Source: Clostridiaceae bacterium (lineage in GTDB: Bacteria > Bacillota > Clostridia > DUPQ01). Taken from it: 64,000 bases of DNA. A program made the translations under genes and the position numbers. Positions 36,130 through 46,499 of this stretch are shown piece after piece (positions within the stretch are counted from its first letter, which is position 1; each line of letters starts with the position of its first letter). Where the stretch lies: contig JAAYBX010000006.1 in assembly GCA_012729955.1 (NCBI GenBank), positions 1-64,000 of the forward strand. Direction: 5' to 3'. The notes under the pieces were generated by a model. The model was given only the letters and a program-made list of their open reading frames with translations, had not been told where the DNA came from and did not search any database.

Positions 36130-37452
36130 CTATTTCTTATAGAACTGAGGAAGGTAATCCTTATTTATCTCCATCATCTCATCAACCATTTCCTTAATCT
36201 GGTCGAGTGTCAGTACTGCAGCTGTAAGAGGATCAAATGCGACTGCATGGAATACCTTTCTTGCATCTCCCTCAAGCGCTGCATCAACAGCCATTACTTC
36301 ACAGCGGGCTGTCGTGTTTATAAGGGTTGCAAGCTGATCAGGCAGTTTTCCTATATGTATTGGCTCCAGAGAATTTTTTGATGCAAGAACAGGAACTTCA
36401 ACACAGCAGTCATATGGCAGGTTATCTATAATACCGTAATTCATGACATTTCCATTAAATTTAAACAGGGTATTGTCTCCAAATACTGCATTAAAAATAT
36501 ATGTAGCGTACTCATGCCCGCGTTCCAGATTAATGTCTTCTTTTGCCAGCCATTCCTTAATAGAATCACGCCAGTTATCTTTTCGCTGCAGATAAGTATC
36601 AAGAATATAAGCATAATGGCCAGGATTCCAGTTTGTGCCGTCCATACAGTATTTTGCCAGTGCTTCTGGATTTTTCCTGTACCATGCAACATATTCACTG
36701 TTGTGGCCTGAGGATTCGGTTACATAATAATCCAGATGCTCGTACATATTATTTCTGACCAGTTCCTTTTTGTAAATTTCCGGATTCTTAAGCGCTTGTT
36801 TTATCAGAGGATAAGCATCGTTTCCATTCCATTTGTATTCAAGATAGAAAGCCTGATGATTAACTCCCGCGCACTTGTAGGTTACTTCATCAATGGGAGC
36901 GCCTATCCAGTTTGCAAGCATTTCAGCTGTACCTTGAACACTGTGACATAATCCGGTTATCATAAGATTAGGGAATTTTTTCTGCATAGCCCTGCATAAC
37001 ATGGCCATTGGGTTTGTGTAATTTAAGAATACCGCCTTCGGACAGTGTTTTTCGATGTCTCTGCAAATATCCAGCATTACTGGTATTGTTCTAAGTGCAC
37101 GGAAAATGCCAGCTGGGCCTCTTGTATCACCAACATTAATGTCTACTCCATATTTTTTAGGAATAAGTATGTCATGTTTCCATACATCAACATCACCGGC
37201 AAGTATAGTACATAATACGCCATCGGCTCCTTTGAGGGCTTTGACCCTGTCTGTTGTTGCAGTAACTTTAGCCGGATATTTTCCTGCTTTAATAATCTTT
37301 TTGACAGCCTGATGAATATAATCCAGTCTTTCCGGATCTATATCCATAAGAACGATATGAGCATCACGAAACGCAGGGAAAGTAAGAAGGTCCTTAACCA
37401 GGTTACGTGTAAACCCGAAGCTGCCACCACCTATAAATGCAAATTTCTTCAT
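36130..37452 (-). CDS. Family 4 glycoside hydrolase (MelA/LplD-like)
   Basis: The 440-residue protein is a GH4 enzyme, which uses NAD+ and a divalent metal in an oxidation-elimination mechanism. It has the Rossmann start [29 protein letters not shown] near 39, [14 protein letters not shown] near 150 and the metal-site motif [11 protein letters not shown] near 173, followed by CAGVNHQAF. The CHSVQ form is typical of the alpha-galactosidase/alpha-glucosidase/alpha-galacturonidase (MelA, AglA, LplD) branch rather than the phospho-beta-glucosidase branch. I chose the ATG at 37452, preceded by GGAGAT; an upstream in-frame ATG at 37575 adds 41 unlike residues. No transporter is adjacent, so the substrate cannot be inferred from context. 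Confidence 0.9.
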   Translation of the reverse strand: MKKFAFIGGGSFGFTRNLVKDLLTFPAFRDAHIVLMDIDPERLDYIHQAVKKIIKAGKYPAKVTATTDRVKALKGADGVLCTILAGDVDVWKHDILIPKKYGVDINVGDTRGPAGIFRALRTIPVMLDICRDIEKHCPKAVFLNYTNPMAMLCRAMQKKFPNLMITGLCHSVQGTAEMLANWIGAPIDEVTYKCAGVNHQAFYLEYKWNGNDAYPLIKQALKNPEIYKKELVRNNMYEHLDYYVTESSGHNSEYVAWYRKNPEALAKYCMDGTNWNPGHYAYILDTYLQRKDNWRDSIKEWLAKEDINLERGHEYATYIFNAVFGDNTLFKFNGNVMNYGIIDNLPYDCCVEVPVLASKNSLEPIHIGKLPDQLATLINTTARCEVMAVDAALEGDARKVFHAVAFDPLTAAVLTLDQIKEMVDEMMEINKDYLPQFYKK

Positions 37453-37575
37453 GGGCGATCTCCTTAATTCAAATAATATTAATATTGTACCACTTTCAAG
37501 CCCATATGGCATAAAATATACTTTTCTTTTTAATATATAGGTGTATAATGAATTGAAAACTTTTGAGGTAAGCAA

Positions 37576-39399
37576 ATGATAAGGGAAGACTTAAGAAATA
37601 TAGCGATAATAGCACATGTAGACCACGGCAAAACCACATTGGTTGATGCCATGCTTAAGCAGTCTGGTGTATTCAGGAAGAACCAGATTGTGGCAGAAAG
37701 AATAATGGATTCTAATGATCTTGAAAGAGAAAAGGGTATAACTATTCTTGCTAAAAATGCATCAGTGAGATATAAAAATACAAAGATTAATATAATCGAT
37801 ACACCTGGTCATGCAGACTTTTCCGGAGAGGTAGAGCGAGTGCTTAAGATGGTCGACGGGGTGCTTTTATTAGTTGATGCATTTGAAGGACCAATGCCGC
37901 AGACGAGGTTCGTTCTTTCGAAAGCTCTGGAACTTAATCATAAAGTTATTATTGTAGTAAACAAAGTAGACAGGGAAGGTGCAGATATTGAGAAAACAGA
38001 AAATGATGTTCTGGAGCTTCTTATGGAATTGCAGGCTAATGATACGCAGCTGGATAGCCCATATGTTTTCTGTTCTGCAAAAGAAGGAATAGCTTCACTT
38101 AATTCAGGATTAAAAGGAACAGATTTATCTCCTTTGTTCGATACGATACTTAAGCATATAAATCCTCCAAAAGGAGATGATGACAAACCTTTACAGGTAT
38201 TGATTTCATCTATTGACTATAATGACTATGTCGGGAGAATAGCGATTGGCAGAATAGAGAGAGGCCGTATTAAAGCTAATAGCGATGTAGCTGTAGTTAA
38301 CTTTCATAATCCAAAGGAGCCATACAAAGCAAAAGTTACAAATATGTATGGATTTGAAGGAGTAAAAAGAGAGCCCATTGAAGACGCATATGTAGGAGAT
38401 ATAATTTCCTTTTCCGGAATACCGGATATATCAATTGGAGACACAATATGTGATTCTGAATTTATTGAAGCAATAGAATTTGCAAAAATTTCCTTACCTA
38501 CAATAGAAATGACGTTCTCAGTTAATGACAGTCCTTTTGCAGGAAGAGAAGGAAAATTTGTAACATCAAGACATTTGAGAGAACGATTATTTAGAGAAAC
38601 ACTGAAGGATGTTTCATTAAAGGTAAAGGAAACGGAATTAGCAGAGGCTTTTATTGTTATGGGACGAGGTGAGATGCACCTTTCTATTCTGGTTGAGACA
38701 ATGAAAAGAGAAGGATACGAATTTCAATTAAGCACCCCCAGAGTATTATACAGAGTAATAGAGGGAGTAAGACAGGAGCCCATAGAGCATGTATATATCG
38801 ATGTACCTTCTGACTGCGTAGGTTCAGTATGCGAAAAAATGGGAAGAAGAAAAGGAGAGATGATTTGCATGAATCTCTCTGGTATAAGAATGAAAATGGA
38901 GTTTTTAGTTCCGGCACGTGGATTGTTCGGGTATAGAAACGAATTTCTAACAGATACTGCAGGGGAAGGCATAATGAATACCCTTTATGAAGGATATGCT
39001 CCTTATAAAGGTGAAATAGAGTACAGGAGCAATGGTTCTTTAATAGCTTTTGAAACAGGTACTGCAGTTACTTACGGGCTTTATAATGCACAGGAGAGAG
39101 GAGTTCTGTTTATAAATCCCGGAGAGGAAGTGTATGCCGGGATGGTTGTCGGAGAGACGCCTAAAGATGAAGACATCACAGTAAATATATGCAAAAAGAA
39201 GCATGTTACAAATATGAGGGCATCTGGAAGTGATGAAGCTCTCAGATTATCCCCTCCGAAAAAGATGAGCCTTGAGCAGGCAATGGAATATATTAAAGAT
39301 GATGAGCTGTTGGAAATTACTCCTGTCAGCATGCGTATAAGGAAAAAGATACTGGATCCTGTAATACGTATGAGATCAAGGCTTAAAGATAAGCAGTAG
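37576..39399 (+). CDS. typA: Ribosome-associated GTPase TypA/BipA
   Basis: The 607-residue translational GTPase begins [24 protein letters not shown] (G1 at about 14-21). It has [10 protein letters not shown] (G2), [16 protein letters not shown] (G3), NKVD (G4), and the elongation-factor-G-like C-terminal domains. It ends with the BipA-specific region, which includes [12 protein letters not shown]. BipA helps 50S assembly at low temperature and under stress. A TATAAT at 37544-37549 is a likely -10 about 25 bases upstream. Its stop is one base from the stop of the convergent capA-like gene, so there is no room for a separate terminator. Confidence 0.96.
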   Translation: MIREDLRNIAIIAHVDHGKTTLVDAMLKQSGVFRKNQIVAERIMDSNDLEREKGITILAKNASVRYKNTKINIIDTPGHADFSGEVERVLKMVDGVLLLVDAFEGPMPQTRFVLSKALELNHKVIIVVNKVDREGADIEKTENDVLELLMELQANDTQLDSPYVFCSAKEGIASLNSGLKGTDLSPLFDTILKHINPPKGDDDKPLQVLISSIDYNDYVGRIAIGRIERGRIKANSDVAVVNFHNPKEPYKAKVTNMYGFEGVKREPIEDAYVGDIISFSGIPDISIGDTICDSEFIEAIEFAKISLPTIEMTFSVNDSPFAGREGKFVTSRHLRERLFRETLKDVSLKVKETELAEAFIVMGRGEMHLSILVETMKREGYEFQLSTPRVLYRVIEGVRQEPIEHVYIDVPSDCVGSVCEKMGRRKGEMICMNLSGIRMKMEFLVPARGLFGYRNEFLTDTAGEGIMNTLYEGYAPYKGEIEYRSNGSLIAFETGTAVTYGLYNAQERGVLFINPGEEVYAGMVVGETPKDEDITVNICKKKHVTNMRASGSDEALRLSPPKKMSLEQAMEYIKDDELLEITPVSMRIRKKILDPVIRMRSRLKDKQ

Positions 39400-39400
39400 G

Positions 39401-40708
39401 TTAATCTGTTCTTTTTATATAGTAGTAATCATAATCGCGGCCAAGAATATCATGACAAATCTTCAAGGATGCCTGTAAATCCTGGAAGATTTTTTCATTT
39501 ATAATCGAACTTGAGCCAAATTCATATTCATTTAAAGCATCATGTGTTGGAAGTACATAAAATCTTGAGCCTCCCCATTCTGGGGTAAGCATGTATAAAG
39601 GAACATAATCATATCCCTTAATTGTGGTTATATTAGTTTCAAGATCCTTTTCGATATACAGATTTAAGATTACTGAAGTCAGCGTATAGTGAGTCCTCGT
39701 TATGTTCGACATGAAATTGCCCAATGCATAACATACAAAAACCTCTTTTTCTTCACCTTCTAAGGTCTGTATTGTCTGCATACCCATAGGCTGTATGACA
39801 TGAGCGTGATTCCCAATCAATATATCCACACCGTTTTCAAAAAGGAACTGTGCAGCTTCTCTCTGTTTTTCATTTTCTGATGTTACATACTCAGTTCCCC
39901 AGTGTATTAATGCTATTATCAGGTCAGTATTCAGCGACCTTGCATATCCCAGGTCAGAGGATATCTGTTCTTTATTCAAAACTGAATAAGGACCTAGATA
40001 ATCTTCATAAAGAAGATTGACACTGAATTCCTTTCCAGCTGGTATCCTTATTACATTAGTTCCATATGAGTAATTTACGATTGCCATGCTTATACCATTA
40101 ACTTCTTTTACAAGGACTCCATTAGAAGCATCACGTTCTTCCTGTGTAGCATATGTACCGACTTGTTCCAACCCTGCAGCCTTTACGTGCTCTATAGTGG
40201 AAACAAGTCCTTTGAATCCTTTATCCAGACAGTGATTGTTAGCAGTGCTGACAATGTCTACTCCGATATCCTTAAGGTTTTTCGCCAGAGCAGGAGGCGT
40301 ATTGAAAACAGGGTATCCAGTATATTCACCTTCAGCCATTGAAGTTTCAAGATTAGCTATAAGAAGATCATTAGTTTTAGTAAAATTCTTTACACGGCTT
40401 AATGAGTTGGAATAGTCATATTCACCAGTTTCTGCATTGTAGGCATCCAGAATCTGCGTGTAGTGACTCATTACGTCACCGATAGCTGTCAGCTTCATTG
40501 TAGCGATTTTTGCAGGTTCATTAACTGGTGAGGGTTCACTTGATTGAGATGGTTCAGTAGTAGATGTTACAGTTTCAGTTTCCAAAGGAGAAGCTGACTC
40601 GATGGCGGAATGTGCAGGTTCCAAAGATGGTGTTGCTATTGGAGCACATGAAGACAGAATAATTGCAATAAACATTACTGATATAGTTAAAAGTATATTC
40701 TTTTTCAA
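39401..40708 (-). CDS. CapA-family lipoprotein (poly-gamma-glutamate synthesis protein-like)
   Basis: The 435-residue lipoprotein has lipobox LSSC (Cys21), a 50-residue Ser/Thr/Glu/Pro linker and a metallophosphatase-like CapA domain. Motifs are AIGDVMSHYTQI near 75, NLETSMAEG, STANNHCLDKG near 155, ALIHWGTEY near 267 and IGNHAHVIQPM near 297. CapA takes part in poly-gamma-glutamate capsule formation in Bacillus, but many CapA-domain proteins occur without capB/capC, as here, and may act as surface phosphodiesterases. A specific capsule role is not supported by context. It follows the subtilase-RCC1-SLH gene on the minus strand after 41 bases. Confidence 0.88.
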   Translation of the reverse strand: MKKNILLTISVMFIAIILSSCAPIATPSLEPAHSAIESASPLETETVTSTTEPSQSSEPSPVNEPAKIATMKLTAIGDVMSHYTQILDAYNAETGEYDYSNSLSRVKNFTKTNDLLIANLETSMAEGEYTGYPVFNTPPALAKNLKDIGVDIVSTANNHCLDKGFKGLVSTIEHVKAAGLEQVGTYATQEERDASNGVLVKEVNGISMAIVNYSYGTNVIRIPAGKEFSVNLLYEDYLGPYSVLNKEQISSDLGYARSLNTDLIIALIHWGTEYVTSENEKQREAAQFLFENGVDILIGNHAHVIQPMGMQTIQTLEGEEKEVFVCYALGNFMSNITRTHYTLTSVILNLYIEKDLETNITTIKGYDYVPLYMLTPEWGGSRFYVLPTHDALNEYEFGSSSIINEKIFQDLQASLKICHDILGRDYDYYYIKRTD

Positions 40709-40749
40709 TATTACACCTCGTCTTCCATCACATTGTATGCTTAATCAAC

Positions 40750-43176
40750 CTAATCGGCATAGTTAAAAGTATAATTGTTTAGCACATAACTGTAAAGCCT
40801 GCAAATAATTGCTGCTGCTTCTGAACGGTATAAATTTTCATTTGGTGCAATCGTGTTGTCAGGATAACCGTTAAGCACCTTCATGTGCGAAAAGTAAGAT
40901 ATTGCATCATATGCCCAGAAAGGAACTGTATCACTATCAACATATTCCATATCAGGGCTTTGTGATAAACCGAAAGCACGGCTCATTATGACAGCTGCTT
41001 CTGCTCTTGAAATAGGGTCGGCAGGTTTTATATATAGTTTTCCTTCACTGTCGATATTTCCAGTTAGGTATCCGTAATAGTATGCGGTTTTAATATATGG
41101 AAGGCTCCATGAAGCAACATCCTGATAATCTTCGAAAACTTCAAGATCCACTTCTATGTTTGTCGGAATACCCATTGTCTCTAAGATAATTTTAAAAAAC
41201 TCCTGTCTTGTCATATGCACATAAGGGATATATATGTATCCAATCCCGCTATACACCCCATTGATAATACCAAGCCTGGATACGATATGTATATATGGTG
41301 CAGCCCAGTAATCTTGTGAAATATCGTCAAATCTAAAGACATAAGTCTTATTTGTCGTCCTTTCCTGAGCGTTAGTATTTCCAATTATAATGATTTCATC
41401 TTCGTTTGTTTTAAGAATCATCATGTCTCTGTTGCAGGAAAGAGTTTTAATATTACTAAGTTCATGGATTACTGAAGACATTTTTGTTGCTAAACCTGTA
41501 TATACAAGTGTACCGTCTGCCTTTAGACCTATAGAGTAATTGTACCCTGCAAAGACTTCTATAATATTATTCCATGATGTGATATCTATTTGTTTGAAGC
41601 AGTTATTACCAGTCGCAACTACTGTGCCATCAGATTTCAATCCCAGCGTGAAACCGTTTCCCGCAGCAATTGAAACTATATCGCTCCAACCTGAAGTATT
41701 GCATTCACCAAAAGAGTTTGCACCAACACTTCTTACCGTCCCATTAGACCTTAAGCAAACAGTGTGCATTGAGCCACATTCAACTTTGGATACTCCTGCT
41801 ATAATTCCAGTATTGCATTGTCCAGCGCTATTGCTTCCTGTTGCAAGAACAGTACCTGCGGTTGTTACTCCTACAGTATGGAAAGCTCCAGCTGAAACCT
41901 GTTTTAGTGATGCCCAATGAGCTACATTCAGAGCATAAGAACCGGAGAAGCCGGTATATTGCAATGTACCTTCGGCCTTTAATCCTAAAGAAAATGAATC
42001 TCCTGTAGCAACAGATATAATGTCCGACCACAGAGCAACATCGGTTTTTCCAAAGGATGAATCTCCAGTACTCATGACTTTATTATCTTTATCAAGCCAT
42101 AAGCCATAAGAAAGACCGCATGATAATGTATCTTTATAGTTCATATAAGTAAATGAAAAAGGAGGAACATCTTCTGCAGGTTCATGAGTTTCTGACTGGA
42201 ATATCAATGAATCAATATCCAGCATCAATGCAGAGAACAGATTAAGCTTACCATATCCATAATAATTATTTCTTCCCTCATCAGTAAGCCTGTCTGCGCT
42301 TGAACACAGAATGGTTTCTATTTCCAAAGGTGTCAGATCTTTGTTCACTGCTTTGAGCACTGCCACAGCGCCTGTTACTATTGCACACGAAAAAGAAGAG
42401 CCGCTTAAAAATTTATATGTACCATTCAATCCTATTGTAAAAATATCTTCTCCATGGGCACTTAAGTCTATCCGGTCGTTATATGAAGAAAAAGGAGAGG
42501 ATAAAAAGTAATCATTATTGTATAGAGAAAGAGCTGATACGGATATGACACCGTAGCATGAGGATGGATATGAGTAGTATTCATTGCCTTTATTGCCTGC
42601 AGAGGCTATTATGGGTATTGATTTGTCATACGCAGCTAAGCAGGCTATCTGCAGGCCCTCGTCGTAATGAGGTATATCAATACTTATATTAATGACATCA
42701 ACATTCATTTCAATTGCATAATAAATAGCATCTATTATGTATTGTATCTGTAATGCGCCAGTTAGATCGCTATATACTTTTAAAGGCATTATTTTTACAT
42801 CAACATTTCCACAAACTCCGTAATAATTAGTCTCTTGTGTAGGAACAGCAGCAATAATACCAGCAACCGCAGTTCCATGTCCTTCTTTATCATTAATATT
42901 GCTGGAAGGAGAAGAAGGGACAAAATTGCGTCCTCGAAAATCTATTCTGTCCTGTAGATGAGGATTATCTAATTCAATTCCCGTGTCTATTACCGCAACA
43001 GTAACCGGTGCTGTTTGCATATCAGCAAGAAGCTTCCAGGCAGAAGGTATAGCAGAGGAATATAACCAGTAATATCTGGTGTCAAAAGATTCTACCTGTG
43101 CTCCGGCAGATAAAAAGGAAAAGCATAAAGTAATTATGAGCAGCCATATGGCTATATTCTTTACTGATTTCTTCAT
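40750..43176 (-). CDS. Secreted S8 subtilase fused to RCC1 repeats and SLH domains
   Basis: The 808-residue protein has a signal peptide (1-27, ending SAGAQ) and a subtilisin domain with the full triad: Asp64 in VIDTG, His100 in GHGTAVAG and Ser261 in SGSSFSCA. From about 345 to 600 are at least five RCC1-type beta-propeller repeats of the form W..I..VAAG..FTLGLKSDGTVVATGNN. From about 625 to the end lie two to three S-layer homology domains (YIPYVHMTRQEFFKIIL; PISRAEAAVIMSRAFGL; YRSEAAAIICRLYSY) that would anchor it to wall polymers. The expected role is a cell-surface protease, with the propeller binding a partner or substrate. No ribosome-binding site is clear at either candidate start (43194 or 43176). 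Confidence 0.9.
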   Translation of the reverse strand: MKKSVKNIAIWLLIITLCFSFLSAGAQVESFDTRYYWLYSSAIPSAWKLLADMQTAPVTVAVIDTGIELDNPHLQDRIDFRGRNFVPSSPSSNINDKEGHGTAVAGIIAAVPTQETNYYGVCGNVDVKIMPLKVYSDLTGALQIQYIIDAIYYAIEMNVDVINISIDIPHYDEGLQIACLAAYDKSIPIIASAGNKGNEYYSYPSSCYGVISVSALSLYNNDYFLSSPFSSYNDRIDLSAHGEDIFTIGLNGTYKFLSGSSFSCAIVTGAVAVLKAVNKDLTPLEIETILCSSADRLTDEGRNNYYGYGKLNLFSALMLDIDSLIFQSETHEPAEDVPPFSFTYMNYKDTLSCGLSYGLWLDKDNKVMSTGDSSFGKTDVALWSDIISVATGDSFSLGLKAEGTLQYTGFSGSYALNVAHWASLKQVSAGAFHTVGVTTAGTVLATGSNSAGQCNTGIIAGVSKVECGSMHTVCLRSNGTVRSVGANSFGECNTSGWSDIVSIAAGNGFTLGLKSDGTVVATGNNCFKQIDITSWNNIIEVFAGYNYSIGLKADGTLVYTGLATKMSSVIHELSNIKTLSCNRDMMILKTNEDEIIIIGNTNAQERTTNKTYVFRFDDISQDYWAAPYIHIVSRLGIINGVYSGIGYIYIPYVHMTRQEFFKIILETMGIPTNIEVDLEVFEDYQDVASWSLPYIKTAYYYGYLTGNIDSEGKLYIKPADPISRAEAAVIMSRAFGLSQSPDMEYVDSDTVPFWAYDAISYFSHMKVLNGYPDNTIAPNENLYRSEAAAIICRLYSYVLNNYTFNYAD

Positions 43177-43224
43177 GCTAATATAATAATACATTATTCT
43201 AAATAAGTCAGCATATTTGAAGGA

Positions 43225-44202
43225 TTATCTTAGAATGCGACTTTTTCCGGACAGTGTATCTAGAAGATAATACAGATTGTCATCCTGATTCAGATAAACA
43301 ATATAGTCTTTTATTATGTTTATATAAGCGCAGTCGTCATTTGATATGTTCATCTGGTTTAATGTAGTAAGATGGACCTTTTTAAGAGAACCGGTAACTG
43401 ATTTGAAGTAAAGAAAATCTGAATCAGCCGATGAATTTGAAAGAAACCAACCCTTAACACCCTCTAATCTCTTGTTTTCTGAACCATCAAGATTCATGCT
43501 GTATATATATGATTCATTGTTTGTGTTAGTGTAATAAATCCTGTCATTCTTTATAGTGTAGAAGATTGTGTGCTGCTTAAGAACAGCAGATACTTCCTTT
43601 GTGGTAATATTCAGGCGGTATATGCCGTTATTATCCATATAGTTTATAAAGTATATGTATCCGTCATTAACTAAAATAGATGCAGCATTTACATCTGCCA
43701 GTTTTTCTACAGAAAAGTTATACATACTCATTCTATGAATAGAATTATTCTCTTTATTATCAATATAGTAAATCCAGTCCTTTGTAACATAAAGATGAGA
43801 GCATATGCTGTCTTTCAGTAAAATCTCATCAGCCCCTGAAATTGTTATCTTTTTAATGTTTCCATTACTTCCATCAATGTAGTAAATATGTCCAGACAGA
43901 ACATTCAAGTATTTTGCATTTGCAGTGTATATGGCTTTTTCATTTCCGCTTTTTATGTCTAGCCTGAATATTTTAAAACCTGCATCGAATTTGGTATAGT
44001 AAAGACTGCCGTCTTCATATGCTACAAGACCGTTATTTACGATGTTAGAAGGAGAGTTCCCTTCATAATCATTGTATGACTTATTGAACAGGTTAAAAAG
44101 AATTATTGCAGAAATGACAAGAATAATAGCCAGGCTTATGGATATTACTGCAATTCTATGCTGTCGGTTTCTTAAATTTATTTTAAACTTGCTTTTTACC
44201 AT
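43225..44202 (-). CDS. DUF5050-type membrane-anchored beta-propeller protein
   Basis: The 325-residue protein has a basic cytoplasmic N-terminus, one membrane anchor (about 17-39) and an extracellular body of repeated units of the form YIYYIDGSNG.IKKI..SG, DWIYYIDNKENNSIHRM, DRIYYTNTNNESYIYSMNL. This is the DUF5050 pattern, related to low-density-lipoprotein-receptor-like propellers. Function is unknown. It lies 48 bases upstream of the subtilase-RCC1-SLH gene on the same strand, so two secreted propeller proteins are encoded side by side and may work together (inference). Confidence 0.82.
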   Translation of the reverse strand: MVKSKFKINLRNRQHRIAVISISLAIILVISAIILFNLFNKSYNDYEGNSPSNIVNNGLVAYEDGSLYYTKFDAGFKIFRLDIKSGNEKAIYTANAKYLNVLSGHIYYIDGSNGNIKKITISGADEILLKDSICSHLYVTKDWIYYIDNKENNSIHRMSMYNFSVEKLADVNAASILVNDGYIYFINYMDNNGIYRLNITTKEVSAVLKQHTIFYTIKNDRIYYTNTNNESYIYSMNLDGSENKRLEGVKGWFLSNSSADSDFLYFKSVTGSLKKVHLTTLNQMNISNDDCAYINIIKDYIVYLNQDDNLYYLLDTLSGKSRILR

Positions 44203-44235
44203 ACTTATATAACTCCAATGTTCAATATTATACTA

Positions 44236-45537
44236 TCATTTCACTAATTGGTATATAAGTTTTTGCGAAGGTGGCGCTTTTTTTGAAAAGGTCAAAGCAC
44301 TCAGATACTCTTTCTCAGCTTCGGATATAATGTGTTTTCTGTTGGTGTATAATGTAGCTAGAACCTGTTCTTTTTTTATTTTATCACCGGTTTTAGCATG
44401 TATATATATACCCGCTTCATAATCAATAGTGTCTTCCTTCTTCTCACGGCCTGCACCAAGCATCAAAGAGACTTCACCTATAGCTGCAGTGTTCATTGAA
44501 TGGATAAAACCAGAATATGTAGATTTTATATCGTATGAATACATAGCCTTCTTAAACATATCTGTATTATCAATATATGCAGTATCACCGCCCTGAGCTG
44601 ATACAAGCTCTCTGAATTTTCTGAAAGCAGACCCGTCTGTAAGGCTTCTAATCACTTTATTCTTGCAATTTTCATAAGATTCATCAGTGCAAAGCCATAA
44701 CATGTATGAAGATAGTTCCACACACACTTCCCTAAGATCAGAAGGACCATGATTTTTGAGTATCTCGCAGGCTTCTGTTATTTCCATGCTGTTGCCGATT
44801 GCCTTTCCCAAGGGTACATCCATATTGGTTATTAGTGCGGCTATATTTCTTCCAGCAAGCCTTCCGACATCCACCATTTTTTGGGCCAGAGTAACAGCAT
44901 CCTCAAGTTTAGGAGTAAATGAGCCTGTTCCGACTTTAACATCCAGGAGGATGTTTTCTGACCCTGCCGCTATTTTCTTGCTCATTATACTTGATACTAT
45001 AAGCGGAAGGCATCCTACTGTTGCTGTCACATCACGTAATGCATAGATTTTTTTGTCAGCAGGAGCAAGATTACCACTCTGCCCAACTAATGCTATTCCT
45101 ATCCTGTTTACATTCTCAATAAATTCATTTCTATCTAGAGAAGTCCTGTAACCAGGTATTGATTCCAGTTTATCTACAGTCCCTCCGGTATGCCCTAATC
45201 CTCTTCCGCTCATTTTTGCTACTTTAAACCCCAAAGAAGCAACACATGGAGCTATAATCAGGGAAGTTTTGTCTCCTACTCCCCCGGTACTATGCTTATC
45301 CACTGTAATTCCGTTAACTGATGACAAATCAATCATATCCCCGGATTCTGCCATAGCTATAGTCAGGGTAGTAGCTTCACGATCATTCATTCCATTAAAA
45401 TAGATTGCCATTAATAAAGCCGCAGCTTGATAATCGGGTATTGAACCATCAGTATATCCTTTCACAAAATATCTGATTTGCTCATCCGTCAGCTCATGGT
45501 TATCTCGTTTGCTTTGTATGATGTCATACATCCTCAT
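44236..45537 (-). CDS. pdp: Pyrimidine-nucleoside phosphorylase
   Basis: The 433-residue enzyme cleaves uridine, thymidine or deoxyuridine with phosphate, releasing the base and (deoxy)ribose-1-phosphate. It has the family signature KHSTGGVGDKTSLI, preceded by TDGSIPDYQAAALLMAIY, then SGRGLGHTGGTVDKLESIPG, and a C-terminal pyrimidine phosphorylase domain with AGIYIHAKTGD. The length equals B. subtilis Pdp (433). I chose the ATG at 45537, two bases after the stop of the permease gene, rather than a start that would add 75 unlike residues. It is the last gene of the deoC-nup-pdp operon; the liberated deoxyribose phosphate can feed DeoC. Confidence 0.95.
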   Translation of the reverse strand: MRMYDIIQSKRDNHELTDEQIRYFVKGYTDGSIPDYQAAALLMAIYFNGMNDREATTLTIAMAESGDMIDLSSVNGITVDKHSTGGVGDKTSLIIAPCVASLGFKVAKMSGRGLGHTGGTVDKLESIPGYRTSLDRNEFIENVNRIGIALVGQSGNLAPADKKIYALRDVTATVGCLPLIVSSIMSKKIAAGSENILLDVKVGTGSFTPKLEDAVTLAQKMVDVGRLAGRNIAALITNMDVPLGKAIGNSMEITEACEILKNHGPSDLREVCVELSSYMLWLCTDESYENCKNKVIRSLTDGSAFRKFRELVSAQGGDTAYIDNTDMFKKAMYSYDIKSTYSGFIHSMNTAAIGEVSLMLGAGREKKEDTIDYEAGIYIHAKTGDKIKKEQVLATLYTNRKHIISEAEKEYLSALTFSKKAPPSQKLIYQLVK

Positions 45538-45539
45538 GA

Positions 45540-46499
45540 CTATCTTGCCCCCTGGTCGTAAGGCTGGCCGACAGCCTTTGGAGCTTTGCTGGATTTTGAA
45601 GAGAACGCTAACACAATAAGTGTAGCTATATATGGGGTCATTTTGAAAAATTCTGACGGTATGTTCAGATTCAGAAGAAAAGGAATTGCAGAATAAGCCG
45701 CAGATATTGTCTGCATAAACCCGAAGAAGAGGGAAGCCCATAATATCCTCATCGGTTTCCATTGCCCGAAAATAAGAACTGCCAATGCCAAAAAGCCGTA
45801 ACCGTTAACAGCTCCCTTGAATTCTGTAGATATTGGAATGGTCAGTACAAGACCGCCAAGTCCGGCAAGAGCTCCAGATATCATGACACCTATGTATCTC
45901 ATCTTATAAACATTGATACCAACAGAATCAGCTGCCTGAGGATGTTCTCCGCATGCCCTAAGGCGCATTCCGAAACGTGTCTTATATAACACGACTGCAG
46001 AGACTATAAGTATGAAAAACCCCACGAATGTAGTTATATATGTATTCTTAAAGAATATGTCACCAATTACCGGTATATCTCCAAGGACAGGGACTTTTGA
46101 TATGAGGAAGGTATTTTTAAAGGATACATTGGCTATTCCAGATGGCTGTATCATTCTTGCAAGATAAATAACAAAGGCAGGAGCAAACATATTAAGAGCA
46201 GTTCCAGATATTACCTGATCTGCCTTTAGATTAATTGACGCATATCCATGAAGAAGAGAGAAAATAACACCACCCGCAACAGCAATTACTATGGCCAAAA
46301 GCAGAAGCAGCTGCCCGCTCATTCCTGATTGTAACTGGTTTATGAAATATATGCCTGCAAATCCTCCCATTACCATTATTCCTTCAAGTGCGATGTTGGT
46401 TACGCCGCTTCTTTCTGAGAACATGCCTCCTAGAGCTACAATGAGTAATGGAATGGAAAAGAACATAGTCTGTCTGAGCAAAAGATAAAGCATTTCCAT
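45540..46499 (-). CDS. nupQ: Nucleoside ABC transporter permease (NupQ-like)
   Basis: A 319-residue BPD_transp_2 permease with about nine membrane segments. The family motifs are ERSGVTNIALEGIMVMGGFAG near residue 29 and RACGEHPQAADSVGINVYKMRY near 182, followed by ISGALAGLGG. It forms the transmembrane pore with the other permease. Its ATG overlaps the NupP stop by one base, and its stop lies two bases before pdp. Confidence 0.93.
   Translation of the reverse strand: MEMLYLLLRQTMFFSIPLLIVALGGMFSERSGVTNIALEGIMVMGGFAGIYFINQLQSGMSGQLLLLLAIVIAVAGGVIFSLLHGYASINLKADQVISGTALNMFAPAFVIYLARMIQPSGIANVSFKNTFLISKVPVLGDIPVIGDIFFKNTYITTFVGFFILIVSAVVLYKTRFGMRLRACGEHPQAADSVGINVYKMRYIGVMISGALAGLGGLVLTIPISTEFKGAVNGYGFLALAVLIFGQWKPMRILWASLFFGFMQTISAAYSAIPFLLNLNIPSEFFKMTPYIATLIVLAFSSKSSKAPKAVGQPYDQGAR

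Noticed and set aside
39401-40708. Poly-gamma-glutamate capsule locus
   Set aside because: Only a CapA-domain protein is present. capB and capC are absent, and CapA-domain lipoproteins are common without a capsule.
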